Below, piece after piece: positions 41,751 through 52,798 of a stretch of 64,000 bases of DNA. Below the pieces are notes generated by a model. That model saw nothing but the letters and a program-made list of their open reading frames with translations. It did no database searches and had not been told where the DNA came from. A program made the translations under genes and the position numbers. The stretch's first letter is position 1. The number at the start of each line of letters is the position of its first letter. Source of the stretch: CAZBUB01 sp964494985 (GTDB lineage Bacteria; Desulfobacterota; Desulfovibrionia; Desulfovibrionales; Desulfothermaceae); NCBI GenBank assembly GCA_964494985.1, contig CAZBUB010000003.1:1-64000 (forward strand), written 5' to 3'.

Positions 41751-44042
41751 ATGCAAGTAAGGACGCTTCGTCTTTTGGAGTTTGAACGGATTTTGGACCA
41801 CCTGGGGCATAAGGCCCTGTCTGAGGCAGGACGCAGGCGTTGTCTGCAGCTTGGCCCTTTGACAGATCCTGAGTCTCTAGACCTGGAAAATGATTTGGTC
41901 CGCCAGGCCTTACAAGAGCCAGAGCTCATTTTAGGGGCTTTGCAGGAGTATCCTGATCTCGATGGCCTTTTGGAGCACCTGCTTCTGGGCAGGGCGCTGG
42001 AGGAAGACGGTCTGTGGGCGGTACGCAGGACTTTACAGATCATCAGCAGTAGTCAAAGGGTCCTGGGCAAGCAGGAACACGGGGAGTATCCCGCATTGCA
42101 GGAGTTTTTGCACCGCTGTCCCTGGCCGGAGAAGTCATGGCAGGCCCTAAATCGTTGTTTGGATCCAGACGGAGAGATACGGGACTCCAGCTCCTCTGAG
42201 CTACAGGAGATAAGGGTCCAAGTCAGAAGCATCCAAAAACAGTGCAGAAGCAGGTTGGAGGAGTATCTGGAGCAAAAAAGCATTCTGCCATACCTCCAGG
42301 ACGATTATTTGACCATCTCTGCAGACAGATATGTTTTAGCCCTAAAGAGTAATTTCAAAGGCAGGCTCTCCGGCATCGTGCACGACTATTCACAAAGCGG
42401 AGAAACATGCTATTTTGAGCCATTGGAGCTGGTGGAGCTGAACAATCGGCTACAGGAGCTAAAACACCAGGAACAGGAAGCCAAAAAAAGGGTCCTGCGC
42501 TACCTGACCTCACTTTTGGGCCAGGAGGCTAAGGCTCTGCAGGCTGCCTATGCCTGGCTGGTGGAGCTGGATGTCTTGCGGGCCAAACTGGCCCTGGCGG
42601 CCCAGCTCCAGGGCAGAATCCTGGAGCTGGGCAGGGAGCTGGATCTAAGGCAGGTGAAGCATCCCCTTTTGGCCCTGGAGCAAGACTTTGTGCAAGAGGT
42701 GGATATCTGCCTGCAGGAGGGTCAAAAAGCCCTTTTGATCAGTGGAGGCAATGCCGGAGGCAAGACGGTTTGTTTGAAGACTCTTGGGCTTAGCCTGTTG
42801 ATGGCCTTAAGCGCCCTGCCTGTGCCCGCTGCAGAAGGAAGCACGTTGCCTTTTTGCAGGCAGGTGCACGTCTTTTTGGGGGATGAGCAGAACCTGCAAC
42901 AGAGCTTGAGCACCTTTACCGCCCAGATCGAGCATTTTCGTCAGGCCTGGAATGGGCTGGACCAAAACTCCCTGGTGCTTTTGGACGAGTTTGGTGCAGG
43001 TACCGATCCCAGCCAGGGTGCAGCCCTGGCCCAGGCAGTCGTGGAGGCTGTCCTGGATCGCGGTGCCTGGGCTGGGGTGGCCACCCATTTACCCGCCCTG
43101 AAGGTCTACGCCCTGAACGATTCCAGGGTCAGGCCGGCTTCAGTGCTTTTTGATCCTCAGACCAGGCAAGCCTTGTATAGACTGGCCTATGATCAAGTGG
43201 GAGCCAGCCAGGCCCTGGAGGTGGCCCGGGAACATGGATTGCCCGAAGAGATTCTGCAAAGGGCCCAAGAATATCTCCTTTTGCAGGGGGAAGATACCAC
43301 CAAGCTCCTGGAAAGATTAAATCAGCTGGCAGTGCAAAAGCAGCAGCAGCTGCTGGAGCTGGAACAGGACAGAAGGCAGCTGGCAGAGGAGAGGCACAGG
43401 CTGCGCCAGGAGTTCGAGCAAGAGAAGCAGGCCCTGGTGCAGGAGATCAGCTCCCAGGCCAGGGAGATAGTAATGCGCTGGCAGCAAGAGAAAACAGGAC
43501 GCAAGCAGGCCCTGCGGGAGCTGGGTCGTCTTAAGTCCAGGCTGCGGGCGTCTGACCAGGAACAGCAGGCTGGTGCAGAAGAAGATGTCTGGTCCAGGCT
43601 GCAGCCAGGTCTGAACGTATATTGTCCTGCCTGGGGCAGAAGCGGCTGGGTGCTGGAGCTGGATGCCAGGAAGAAAAGGGTCAAGCTAGATTTGGGCGGG
43701 GTAAACCTCTGGCTGAGACCCCAGGAGCTTCGCCTGGAGGCAGACAGGGAAAAGACCAAACAGCCTGAACAACAGTCTCCGACACGGGGACCAGTTGGTT
43801 TGAGTCTTTATCTGGATCTGCGGGGCAAGCGCTCTGAAGAGGCTGAAGCTGAGCTGTCCAGGTTTTTGGATCAGGCCCTGCTTCAGGGCAGGCAGGAGCT
43901 GGAAGTGATTCATGGCAGGGGTACTGGAGCCCTGCGGCAGGTGGTGCATGATATGGCGTCTTCTTTTCCAGGTGTGCAGGGCTATGATCTGGCCCCAGAG
44001 GATAGGGGAGGGGACGGAGTAACCATTATCAGACTGGGATGA
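41751..44042 (+). CDS. mutS2: endonuclease MutS2
   Basis: MutS-family ATPase with a Smr nuclease domain, linked to suppression of recombination and, in some bacteria, rescue of collided ribosomes. 763 residues: core and clamp helices (about 1-310; YVLALKSNFKGRLSGIVHDYSQSGET near 195), the ATPase with Walker A SGGNAGGKTVCLKTLG near residue 331, LLDEFGAGTDPSQGAALA near 407 and THLPALK, a charged coiled coil (about 515-600), a KOW-like segment, and the C-terminal Smr domain (about 683-763; LDLRGKRSEEAEAE, IHGRGTGALRQVV). Its stop overlaps the dnaG start (ATGA). Confidence 0.96.
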   Translation: MQVRTLRLLEFERILDHLGHKALSEAGRRRCLQLGPLTDPESLDLENDLVRQALQEPELILGALQEYPDLDGLLEHLLLGRALEEDGLWAVRRTLQIISSSQRVLGKQEHGEYPALQEFLHRCPWPEKSWQALNRCLDPDGEIRDSSSSELQEIRVQVRSIQKQCRSRLEEYLEQKSILPYLQDDYLTISADRYVLALKSNFKGRLSGIVHDYSQSGETCYFEPLELVELNNRLQELKHQEQEAKKRVLRYLTSLLGQEAKALQAAYAWLVELDVLRAKLALAAQLQGRILELGRELDLRQVKHPLLALEQDFVQEVDICLQEGQKALLISGGNAGGKTVCLKTLGLSLLMALSALPVPAAEGSTLPFCRQVHVFLGDEQNLQQSLSTFTAQIEHFRQAWNGLDQNSLVLLDEFGAGTDPSQGAALAQAVVEAVLDRGAWAGVATHLPALKVYALNDSRVRPASVLFDPQTRQALYRLAYDQVGASQALEVAREHGLPEEILQRAQEYLLLQGEDTTKLLERLNQLAVQKQQQLLELEQDRRQLAEERHRLRQEFEQEKQALVQEISSQAREIVMRWQQEKTGRKQALRELGRLKSRLRASDQEQQAGAEEDVWSRLQPGLNVYCPAWGRSGWVLELDARKKRVKLDLGGVNLWLRPQELRLEADREKTKQPEQQSPTRGPVGLSLYLDLRGKRSEEAEAELSRFLDQALLQGRQELEVIHGRGTGALRQVVHDMASSFPGVQGYDLAPEDRGGDGVTIIRLG

Positions 44043-45768
44043 ACGTGGTGTCCGGATCCGACAGGCAAGCCATAGACGACATCAAATCCAGGCTGGATCT
44101 ATTGGAGCTAATAGGCAGGTATGTGCAGCTGCGCCAGGCAGGCCAGCGCTGGGTGGGAGTCTGTCCTTTCCACCAGGAGACAAAGCCTTCCTTGAGCGTG
44201 AATCCAGAGCAGGGTTTTTTTTACTGCTTTGGCTGTCAGGCTGGAGGGGACGCGATTGATTTTTACTGTCGAATTAACGGCCTGGAGTTTGCTGAGGGCT
44301 TGCGGGAGCTGGCCCAGGAAACCGGGGTCAAGTTGCAAGGGGACAAGGGCAAAAGCTCAGGAGTGAATAAATCCTGGGGCAAGATCTGTCTGCAGGCCAA
44401 CGCCTTGGCCCAGGAGTATTTCAGCTTGGCCCTGCAAACTACGCCAGGAGCCCAGGCCAGACATTACCTGCAGGAAAGGGGAGTGAGCCAGGAGATGGTG
44501 CAGCGCTTTTGCCTGGGCTGGAGCCCGGGCAAATGGCAAGGGCTCAAAGATTATCTGCACAGCCGGGGCATCTCCCCGGAACAGGGCCTGCAGGCAGGGC
44601 TGCTTTCTAGCAACAGCCGGGGCAAGGTCTACGACCGTTTCCGGGACCGGATCACTTTTCCTATCCATGATCTGCAGGGTAGGATCCTGGCCTTTGGAGG
44701 CCGGGTGCTCAAGGACCAGGAAGGCCAACCCAAGTATCTGAACAGCAGCGAGTCGCCGGTATTCAAGAAGGGAGAGCAGTTATACGGGCTCTACCAGGCC
44801 CGCAAAGCAGTGACCCAGAGCAAACAGGTGCTGCTTACTGAAGGATATGCAGATGTGATTTCCTTGGTCCAGTACGGCTTTGAGAACACCTGTGGGGTTC
44901 TGGGTACTGCTTTGACCAAGGAACAGATCAAGAGACTTTCAGGGTTATGCGATACAGTGTATCTCTTGTTTGACGGGGATCGGGCAGGACAGCAGGCAGC
45001 CCTGCGCAGTACGCAGATGATTTTGTCTGCCGGGCTGCAGGCCCGGGTCGCAGCCCTGCCTGAGGGAGAGGATGTGGACAGTGTGTTACATAAACAAGGG
45101 GCCGGCGCCTTGGAGCAGCTTCTCCACAGTGCCCAGGAGGGGCTTGCCTTTTGTTTACAGATGATTAGATTAGATTATTGTCCCCAAAGAATAACAAATT
45201 GGGCCCGGGATTTTTTGCTTCAACTTGGGGATCAGGCGTTGCAGGCCTTTTATCTGCCCAGGCTTGCTGAGGGGCTGGACCTTTCCGAGGCTTTGCTCAG
45301 GCAGAGCCTGCAAAACAAAGCCCCTGCCCAGTCCAAGGCCTGGGAGCAGCAGGCCCAAGGCCTCCAGCACAAGACCGGTGCCCAGCGAGATAGGGAGCTT
45401 TTGCAGTTTGCAATTTGTTATCCCCAGTACTTGCAGGAGTTGCAAGAGCTGGGGCTTGAGGAGTGTCTCCAGACCCAAAGGGCCAATGACTTTTGGCAAA
45501 AGCTGGTACAATACGGACACGACCGGGTTTATCCTTATTTGGATCAGTTGGAAGGCAATTTTTTCGCCCGTTGTCTGAGCGCCCAGGACAAAGGGGATGT
45601 GCCTCAGCCTGAGATGTGGCAGGATATTCGGGGGCTGTTGTTGCGGAACAAACGCAGGCAAAGACAGCAAAGGCTGCGGTTGGCCCTGCGCGAGGCCCAG
45701 GAAGAAGGGGATACAGCCCGGACGTCTGAATTGCTGACTGAATACAGCAATCTTTTAAGGGAGGAGGA

Positions 45769-45772
<4 letters not shown>
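44039..45772 (+). CDS. dnaG: DNA primase
   Basis: Synthesises RNA primers at the replication fork. 577 residues: CHC2-type zinc finger (about 40-65; CPFHQETKPSLSV, FFYCFGCQAGGD), the catalytic core with RFRDRITFPIHD and GRVL, a Toprim domain (about 260-345; LLTEGYADVISL, YLLFDGDRAGQQAA) and a C-terminal helicase-binding region. The start is in an ATGA overlap with mutS2 and the stop is in an ATGA overlap with rpoD, so the three proteins are translationally coupled. Confidence 0.97.
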
Positions 45773-47524
<1,752 letters not shown>

Positions 47525-47535
<11 letters not shown>

Positions 47536-48205
47536 AAGCCCGTTGCCCAGAATCGTAGCTGCCTGCTTTGTAGGGCTTTTGCTTTTGACCCTGCAATTGG
47601 GATCTGCAAGGTCTGATACCTGGCAGGCCAGGGTGGATTGGGTTCCAGATGGGGATACCCTGTTTCTGCAAAGCGGGCAGAAGATAAGGCTCAAGGGTAT
47701 TGATGCACCAGAGACAGGAGGAGACAAGGGCCATGCCCAGTATTATGCCCATGAATCTAGGCAGGGTTTGTGGTCCCTGGTAGAAGGGGCTGAATTGGCC
47801 CTGGAGGCAGAGAGCTTGGATGCTGACAGGTACGGCAGAATCTTGGCCTATGTCTGGCTGCCAGATGGCAGCCTGTTGAATGAGGAGTTGCTGGCCAGGG
47901 GATTTGCATTTTATTATCCCCATCCAGACCAGGAACAGGAGTATTCAGAGCGCCTGCTCCAGGCCCAGAAAAGGGCTATGCACCAGAGGTTGGGCTTTTG
48001 GCCCAGGATCTTACAGGGGGAACGGGCCAGCCAGGAGTATCTGGGCAATAAACGCAGCATGAGATTCCATACCCTGGATTGCGCCTTCGGGCAAAGCATC
48101 AGCCCCAAGAACAGGATCAGCTTTTCCGGGCTGCGGGAGGCTTTCGAGGCCGGCTTTGCCCCGGGTCGCAAGTGTACCCCCTGGCCTTTGGCGAAAGAAA
48201 GGTAG
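47525..48205 (+). CDS. secreted thermonuclease-like (SNase) protein
   Basis: Exported nuclease of the staphylococcal nuclease fold. 226 residues: signal peptide (about 1-30, hydrophobic IVAACFVGLLLLTLQLGSA), SNase core (about 33-145; VPDGDTL, IRLKGIDAPETG, DRYGRILAYVWL and LNEELLARGFA with the catalytic arginines and glutamate) and a C-terminal extension (about 165-226; YLGNKRSMRFHTLDC, GRKC) whose histidine and cysteines could bind a metal. It overlaps the rpoD 3' end by 11 bases and lacks a strong ribosome-binding site, so expression may depend on coupling. Confidence 0.88.
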
Positions 48206-48290
48206 AAGCTTTGCAATCCGCCAGTCTTGTACCCGGCAGCAGGCCAAAGCTCTGGGCCGGGCTGGCTTAAAAAAAAAGGGGAGGTGCATT

Positions 48291-49823
48291 ATGCGCATCC
48301 TATTCATCTATCCCAGCTATCCGGACACTTTCTGGAGCTTTAAACATGCCTTGAAATTCATTTCCAAAAAGGCTGCCTTCCCCCCTTTGGGTCTGCTCAC
48401 AGTGGCCTCCATGCTCCCTGCAAACTGGGAAAAAAGGCTGATAGATCTCAATGTAGAGCAGCTCAAAGACAATGATATCCTCTGGGCGGACATGATCTTT
48501 ATCAGCGCTATGTTGGTGCAAAAGGAAAGTGCCCAGGAGGTGATCTCCAGGTGCAAATCCCTGGACAGGAAGGTTGTGGCTGGAGGTCCTGCCTTCGGTG
48601 CTCAGCCGGAGAGCTTCCCTGGAGTGGATCATTTCGTGCTAGACGAGGCAGAGTCCACACTGCCCGTATTCCTGCGCGATCTAGAGGCAGGGGCTCTCCA
48701 GCAGACCTATACCAGCCAGGAAAGGCCGGACATTACCCAGACACCTTTGCCCATGTGGTCCCTGATCGACATGCACAACTACGCCACCATGCCTGTGCAG
48801 TACTCCAGGGGCTGTCCTTTTGACTGTGAGTTTTGCGATATCGTTATTCTCAACGGCAGAAAGCCCAGGACCAAGGCTCCAGAGCAGATGGTGCAGGAGA
48901 TGCAGGCCCTTTATGATCAGGGCTGGAAAGGCTCTGTATTTATTGTGGATGATAACTTTATCGGGAATAAGAAAAATGTGAAAAGGATGCTCCCGGATCT
49001 CATTTCCTGGCAGAAAAGGAACAACTACCCTTATACTCTGCTTACAGAGGCCAGCGTGAATTTGGCAGAGGACCAGGAGCTCATGGATCTCATGAGCGCT
49101 GCCAACTTCAACAAGGTCTTTTTGGGTCTGGAAACCCCTTGCATGGAGAGCCTGCAGGAGTGCGGCAAGACTCAGAATACAGGCATGGATCTGGTGGAGG
49201 CGGTGCGCACCATCCATCAGCACGGGATGCAGGTTATGGCCGGGTTCATCGTGGGCTTTGACAACGATACTGAGAGCATCTTCGAGACTCAGATCAAGTT
49301 TATCCAGCAGATCGGGGTGGTGACTGCCATGGTGGGCCTACTGGGCGCCATACCCCATACCAGGCTTTGGCACAGGCTCAGGGCTGAGGGCAGATTGCTA
49401 AATGAGACCAGCGGGGATAACACAGACGGCAGCCTGAACTTTATCCCCAATATGGGCCAGGACAAGCTCCTGGCAGGATACCAGCAGGTGATCAGCACCA
49501 TCTATAGTCCCAAAGTGTATTACCAGAGGATTTACACCTTTATTCAAAACTACCAACCCAAGGCCAAGGGCAAGTTTTCCAGGGACGAGCTGCGAGCTCT
49601 GCTCAAGAGTGTGTTGTGTATTGGACTTTTTTCCAAGAATTGCCTGCGTTACTGGAGGTTGATCTTCAAAACCGCCAGGACCAAAATCAGTGCCCTGCCC
49701 GAGGCCATAGAGCTGACCATCTACGGCTATCATTTCGAGCGGGTGGCTAAGGCCTGTCAGAAGAGGCTGCACAATTGCGCCTCAGATTTTACCCCTGCAA
49801 AAAGGAAGGGCCAATACCTGTAG
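48291..49823 (+). CDS. B12-binding radical SAM protein (DUF4070 type)
   Basis: A 510-residue radical SAM enzyme. The N-terminal part (about 1-140) is a cobalamin-binding-like Rossmann domain (RILFIYPSYP, FPPLGLLTVASMLP, DMIFISAML); the radical SAM core (about 165-370) has the 4Fe-4S motif CPFDCEFC, with IVDDNFIG and FNKVFLGLETP; the C-terminal 130 residues match DUF4070. Members methylate or rearrange lipids and other molecules; the substrate is unknown here. ATG 48291 follows GGGGAGG. The frame is open upstream to 48156 but overlaps the nuclease gene there. A terminator follows. Confidence 0.87.
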   Translation: MRILFIYPSYPDTFWSFKHALKFISKKAAFPPLGLLTVASMLPANWEKRLIDLNVEQLKDNDILWADMIFISAMLVQKESAQEVISRCKSLDRKVVAGGPAFGAQPESFPGVDHFVLDEAESTLPVFLRDLEAGALQQTYTSQERPDITQTPLPMWSLIDMHNYATMPVQYSRGCPFDCEFCDIVILNGRKPRTKAPEQMVQEMQALYDQGWKGSVFIVDDNFIGNKKNVKRMLPDLISWQKRNNYPYTLLTEASVNLAEDQELMDLMSAANFNKVFLGLETPCMESLQECGKTQNTGMDLVEAVRTIHQHGMQVMAGFIVGFDNDTESIFETQIKFIQQIGVVTAMVGLLGAIPHTRLWHRLRAEGRLLNETSGDNTDGSLNFIPNMGQDKLLAGYQQVISTIYSPKVYYQRIYTFIQNYQPKAKGKFSRDELRALLKSVLCIGLFSKNCLRYWRLIFKTARTKISALPEAIELTIYGYHFERVAKACQKRLHNCASDFTPAKRKGQYL

Positions 49824-49852
49824 CCCCTCTGGGCCTGGAGCCTGATTGTAAC

Positions 49853-49893
49853 CCTCCCTGCCAGTTCCATGAAGGGCAGGGAGGACTATTTTT
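49853..49893 (+). terminator. rho-independent terminator after the radical SAM gene
   Basis: A 10-base perfect stem (CCTCCCTGCC 49853-49862, GGCAGGGAGG 49875-49884) followed by ACTATTTTT. It ends inside the last codons of the convergent mtaD gene. Confidence 0.85.
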
Positions 49894-51148
49894 GTCGTAT
49901 GAGCCTAGATACCCTTTCTTTTGCCTTTTGCAAGATGTGCTTCTCTTGGGGTATTTCCCTGTCCTGCATCAGGATCTGTCCAGCACAGATGGTGGTTCGA
50001 ACGCAGTCTCCATTTGCGGAATAGACCAGATTAGAGATAAGATTGTAGTCCGGCACCAGCTGGGGATGATCCAGGTCCACCAGGATGCAGTCTGCAAGCC
50101 AACCTTCAGCTATCTTGCCAGCCTGCAGGCCAAAGATTTGGGCCCCGGTAAGGGTGGCGGCCTCATAGATCTCCTGGGCCGGCATGGTGGTGGGATCCAT
50201 GCTCCGGGACTTGGCTGCCAGGGCCGCGATCTTCATCTCCTCCAGCATATCCAGGTTGTTGTTCGAGGAGCAGCCGTCAGTACCCAGGCCGATGTGCACC
50301 CCCCTGGCTTTGAGCTCAGGATAGGGGAAGCTCCCGGAGCAGAGCTTTAAGTTGGAAGTGGGATTGTGCACCACACTGACCTGGTTTTCAGCCAAAAGAT
50401 CCATGTCCCGCTCCTGGAGCCAGATGCAGTGGCAAGCGCACAGATGGGGATTGAGAAGCCCCAGCTTATGCAGGTACTCCACCGGGGTGAGACCATGCTG
50501 CTGCTGGCAATCCAGGACTTCCTTCTGGGTCTCGCAGAGGTGCATATGTATAAGCAGTCCCTGCTCCAGGGCCAGATCTCTGGCCTGGAGCAGGGACTCT
50601 TGGCTTACGGAGTACACAGCGTGGGGTCCCAGGACCAGGATGATCCTAGGATCCAGGCCTTTGCTGTACTCCAGGAGCTCCTGGCATTCCTGCCAGCGCT
50701 TGGCAGCCACTTGGGGATCATTGAAATCTATGAATACCGAGGACAGGGCTGCACGCAGACCCATTTCCTGGACAGCCTGTGCTGTACTGGGTAAATACCA
50801 GTACATGTCATTGAAGAAGGTGGTTCCGGTCTTGATCATCTCCAGGCAGGCCAGCTTGGCCCCGATGTAGACGTCCTCTTCCTCCAGCTTGGCCTCCAAG
50901 GGCCAGATATAGTTGTTGAGCCAGGTGTGCAGCTCCATATCATCTGCATAGCCCCTGAGCAGGGTCATGGCTGCATGGGTATGGCAGTTGACAAAAGAGG
51001 GCAATATGGCCTGGCCTTGAGCCTGGATTATGTGTTCAGCCTGGATATGATCCAGCTCAGGGGCTATTTTGCTTATCCTGTCCCCTTGGATGTATACATC
51101 CTGGATGCTGTGGTCCTGCAGCCTGACATTCTGGATCAAAAGACTCAT
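49886..51148 (-). CDS. mtaD: MTA/SAH or 5'-deoxyadenosine deaminase (amidohydrolase)
   Basis: Zinc amidohydrolase that deaminates methylthioadenosine, S-adenosylhomocysteine or 5'-deoxyadenosine. 420 residues: N-terminal beta domain, metal-binding FVNCHTHAAMTLLRGYADD near residue 52, GTTFFNDMYW, LGPHAVYSVS, IHMHLCET near 196, the CACHCIWL metal histidine and GLGTDGCSSNNNLDMLEEM near 285. The motif set matches MtaD/DadD and fits clearing SAM by-products; 5'-deoxyadenosine would come from radical SAM enzymes like the one convergent to it. SD AAGGGGAG precedes ATG 51148. Confidence 0.92.
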   Translation of the reverse strand: MSLLIQNVRLQDHSIQDVYIQGDRISKIAPELDHIQAEHIIQAQGQAILPSFVNCHTHAAMTLLRGYADDMELHTWLNNYIWPLEAKLEEEDVYIGAKLACLEMIKTGTTFFNDMYWYLPSTAQAVQEMGLRAALSSVFIDFNDPQVAAKRWQECQELLEYSKGLDPRIILVLGPHAVYSVSQESLLQARDLALEQGLLIHMHLCETQKEVLDCQQQHGLTPVEYLHKLGLLNPHLCACHCIWLQERDMDLLAENQVSVVHNPTSNLKLCSGSFPYPELKARGVHIGLGTDGCSSNNNLDMLEEMKIAALAAKSRSMDPTTMPAQEIYEAATLTGAQIFGLQAGKIAEGWLADCILVDLDHPQLVPDYNLISNLVYSANGDCVRTTICAGQILMQDREIPQEKHILQKAKERVSRLIRQK

Positions 51149-51260
51149 AAAGCTCCCCTTGTGTGCGTGGGACTCAATGTGTTTAAAATTTTGTTTGCCC
51201 CTGGCCTTTGTCTGGAAAACTATTGTCGGTTAACGCTTATCAGGACTCAAAAACTGGCCT

Positions 51261-51316
51261 GACAACTGACAACGAATCACCGATAACCAATAATTGATAA
51301 CCGATAACTGACAACT
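51261..51316. repeat. degenerate GATAAC/TGACAAC repeat cluster
   Basis: Several head-to-tail short units (GACAAC, CGATAACC, TTGATAACC, CGATAACTGACAAC) in 56 bp. The 11-base string TCACCGATAAC just inside it (51277-51287) also occurs, inverted, in the rpsU leader element (41040-41050). Role unknown. Confidence 0.5.
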
Positions 51317-51499
51317 AATGCCTTTCCCCTGCTTGGTTGTGTCTGCTGTTTCGTATGGGGTTAAGTAAAAATGGCCCTTGGGCTTTATAGGGGACTGAGG
51401 CCTAAAACTCAATGCCCAGCTGCCAGGCAGACAACTGGGGGGATACAGACTTGTATCTAATAGGGAGGGGATTGCAAGGTAGTAAAACAGAGCAGGTTT

Positions 51500-51511
51500 G
51501 TTTAGCTAAAC
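51500..51511. promoter_or_regulatory. 12-base palindrome, possible operator
   Basis: GTTTAGCTAAAC is a perfect palindrome about 305 bases before the TetR start, just upstream of the AT-rich stretch near 51551. It could be a binding site for a TetR-family dimer; there is no further support. Confidence 0.3.
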
Positions 51512-51612
51512 TCGATTTTTGAGCTTGAAAGAAGTTTACTTTTTCGCTGGTATTATATATGCACATAAGCAAAGGCTAACCGTTCAGGGGGTGCTAACAG
51601 CTTGAGCAAAAC

Positions 51613-51706
51613 CCGTCATTGCGAGGAGTCTTCGACGAAGCAATCTCCAGCACATAACTGTCCCGGATAAAACCAGGAGCTTTTTTCGCTGTGCTCGCAA
51701 TGACGG
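51613..51706. repeat. REP/MITE-like palindromic repeat
   Basis: A 94-bp element bounded by perfect 13-base terminal inverted repeats, CCGTCATTGCGAG (51613-51625) and CTCGCAATGACGG (51694-51706), with GACGAAGCAATCTC inside the left end. This resembles the dispersed TCATTGCGAG...GAAGCAATCTC intergenic repeats found in many deltaproteobacterial genomes. It lies 110 bp upstream of the chosen TetR start. Confidence 0.75.
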
Positions 51707-51816
51707 TCTTTCACCAACCTTCCAGATATCCCTTGAATGCCTACAGCAAAGGCTATAGCAAAGATGAATCAAGCTGGCTCCAGCTATTACAGCTGGGTTT
51801 AGAGATGGAGGGCTGC

Positions 51817-52452
51817 ATGGTCAAAAGAAAATCCACGTTCCTTCAGCTCAAGGAGTCTGAAAGGGAGCACAGAAAAGATCTCATCCTGGATGCCGCCATA
51901 AGTCTTTTTTCTCAGCGGCCTTTCGCAGAGATCGGGATGCGGGATATAGCCCAGGAAGCTGGCATCTCCCCCGCTTCCATCTATCGCTACTTCCCCAGCA
52001 GGGATGCGATCCTTTTGGAGGTGCTTGGGCAGGATATCCAAAACGGTGAGAAGAAGCAATTGCGGCGCCTGGAAACAGGGGAGGACAGCATAGAGGAGAT
52101 TGCTACAGGAATAGTGGATTTTTTCCTGGACCGGGAGGCCACTTTGCAGATGCTAAGCCATTTCATGCTTAAGGACTCTGTGGATCCAGAGATCCAAGAA
52201 AAATTCGAGGAGACTAAGACCTATTATTTGGAGCACTTTGACCGGATCATGGTTCAGGCCGGGGCTGCACCTGGCAACATTAGACTCTTTTCCCATGCTT
52301 TTTTTGCCTCTATTCTGGGAATTGTCTTGGCTTTTAGGAATCTGGAGGAAGACAAAGAAGAAAACAGGAAAAATCTGCACCGAATGGCCCGTTTAGTGGC
52401 TATAGTTTTTAAAAACGGCGTGCCATGCGAAACTACAGGACTTGAGACATAG
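51817..52452 (+). CDS. TetR/AcrR-family regulator upstream of kor genes
   Basis: About 211 residues from ATG 51817, which has GGAGG five bases upstream; the open frame begins earlier inside the palindromic repeat and is not used. The helix-turn-helix (about 20-70) reads FAEIGMRDIAQEAGISPASIYRYFPSRDAI (core AGISPASIYRYFPS). The ligand domain shows FLDREATLQMLSHFML and HAFFASILGIVLAFRNL, consistent with a hydrophobic ligand such as a fatty acid. It is 136 bases upstream of korDABC on the same strand and may regulate it; no operator is demonstrated. Confidence 0.88.
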   Translation: MVKRKSTFLQLKESEREHRKDLILDAAISLFSQRPFAEIGMRDIAQEAGISPASIYRYFPSRDAILLEVLGQDIQNGEKKQLRRLETGEDSIEEIATGIVDFFLDREATLQMLSHFMLKDSVDPEIQEKFEETKTYYLEHFDRIMVQAGAAPGNIRLFSHAFFASILGIVLAFRNLEEDKEENRKNLHRMARLVAIVFKNGVPCETTGLET

Positions 52453-52588
52453 CCAGGAGCAAGGCTACGCATAAAGTTTTTATCCCTGCAAGGATTGGGC
52501 AGTTTGAACAGAGCTTTGGTGGGCGGGGATCGAGGCAGAGTTGTGCAATTAAGGCGGCCTGCTGGAAAAAAAGGAGCAGGGCAAGGAG

Positions 52589-52798
52589 ATGGCTAAGCAG
52601 AAAGTTAAAGGGCACAAGATCAATCCGGGTTGGTGCAAGGGGTGCGGGGTCTGTGTGCATTTTTGTCCCAAACAGGTCCTGGCCTTGGGCGAGGATGGCC
52701 TGCCCAGGGTTCAAGCACCTGAGGAGTGCATAGGGTGCCGTTTGTGTGAATACAGGTGCCCGGATCTTGCCATAGAGGTCCTCAAGGAGGAGCAATGA
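52589..52798 (+). CDS. korD: 2-oxoacid:ferredoxin oxidoreductase, delta (ferredoxin) subunit
   Basis: A 69-residue dicluster ferredoxin-like subunit carrying electrons from the TPP/Fe-S core. Two CxxCxxCxxxC motifs are seen: WCKGCGVCVHFCP (Cys16-Cys26) and CIGCRLCEYRCP (about Cys47-Cys57). It is the first gene of a kor operon and its stop overlaps the korA start (ATGA). The D-A-B-C order matches 2-oxoglutarate oxidoreductase (OorDABC/KorDABC). Confidence 0.9.
   Translation: MAKQKVKGHKINPGWCKGCGVCVHFCPKQVLALGEDGLPRVQAPEECIGCRLCEYRCPDLAIEVLKEEQ

Larger units (their letters stand above)
51149..51816. other. repeat-rich intergenic region between mtaD and a TetR gene
   Basis: A 668-bp gap without a recognised gene. 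It includes GATAAC-type short repeats (51261-51316), a perfect 12-base palindrome GTTTAGCTAAAC at 51500-51511, an AT-rich stretch with TATTATATAT near 51551, and a 94-bp palindromic element (51613-51706). The TetR promoter probably lies in the 51480-51600 part, but no firm -35/-10 pair was found. Short reverse and forward ORFs in the repeats were rejected. Confidence 0.6.

Noticed and set aside
49775..50350. 191-codon open frame on the + strand
   Set aside because: Overlaps the radical SAM 3' end and the antisense of mtaD; no recognisable protein.
51261..51316. Possible CRISPR array
   Set aside because: Units are short, irregular and adjacent, without constant repeats of CRISPR length or unique spacers.
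51230..51412. 60-codon reverse ORF
   Set aside because: Translates the GATAAC/TGACAAC repeat cluster; low complexity.
51584..51772. 62-codon reverse ORF
   Set aside because: It reads through the palindromic repeat (51613-51706), a common source of false ORFs.
52433..52795. 120-codon reverse ORF
   Set aside because: Antisense of the clearly identified korD ferredoxin subunit.
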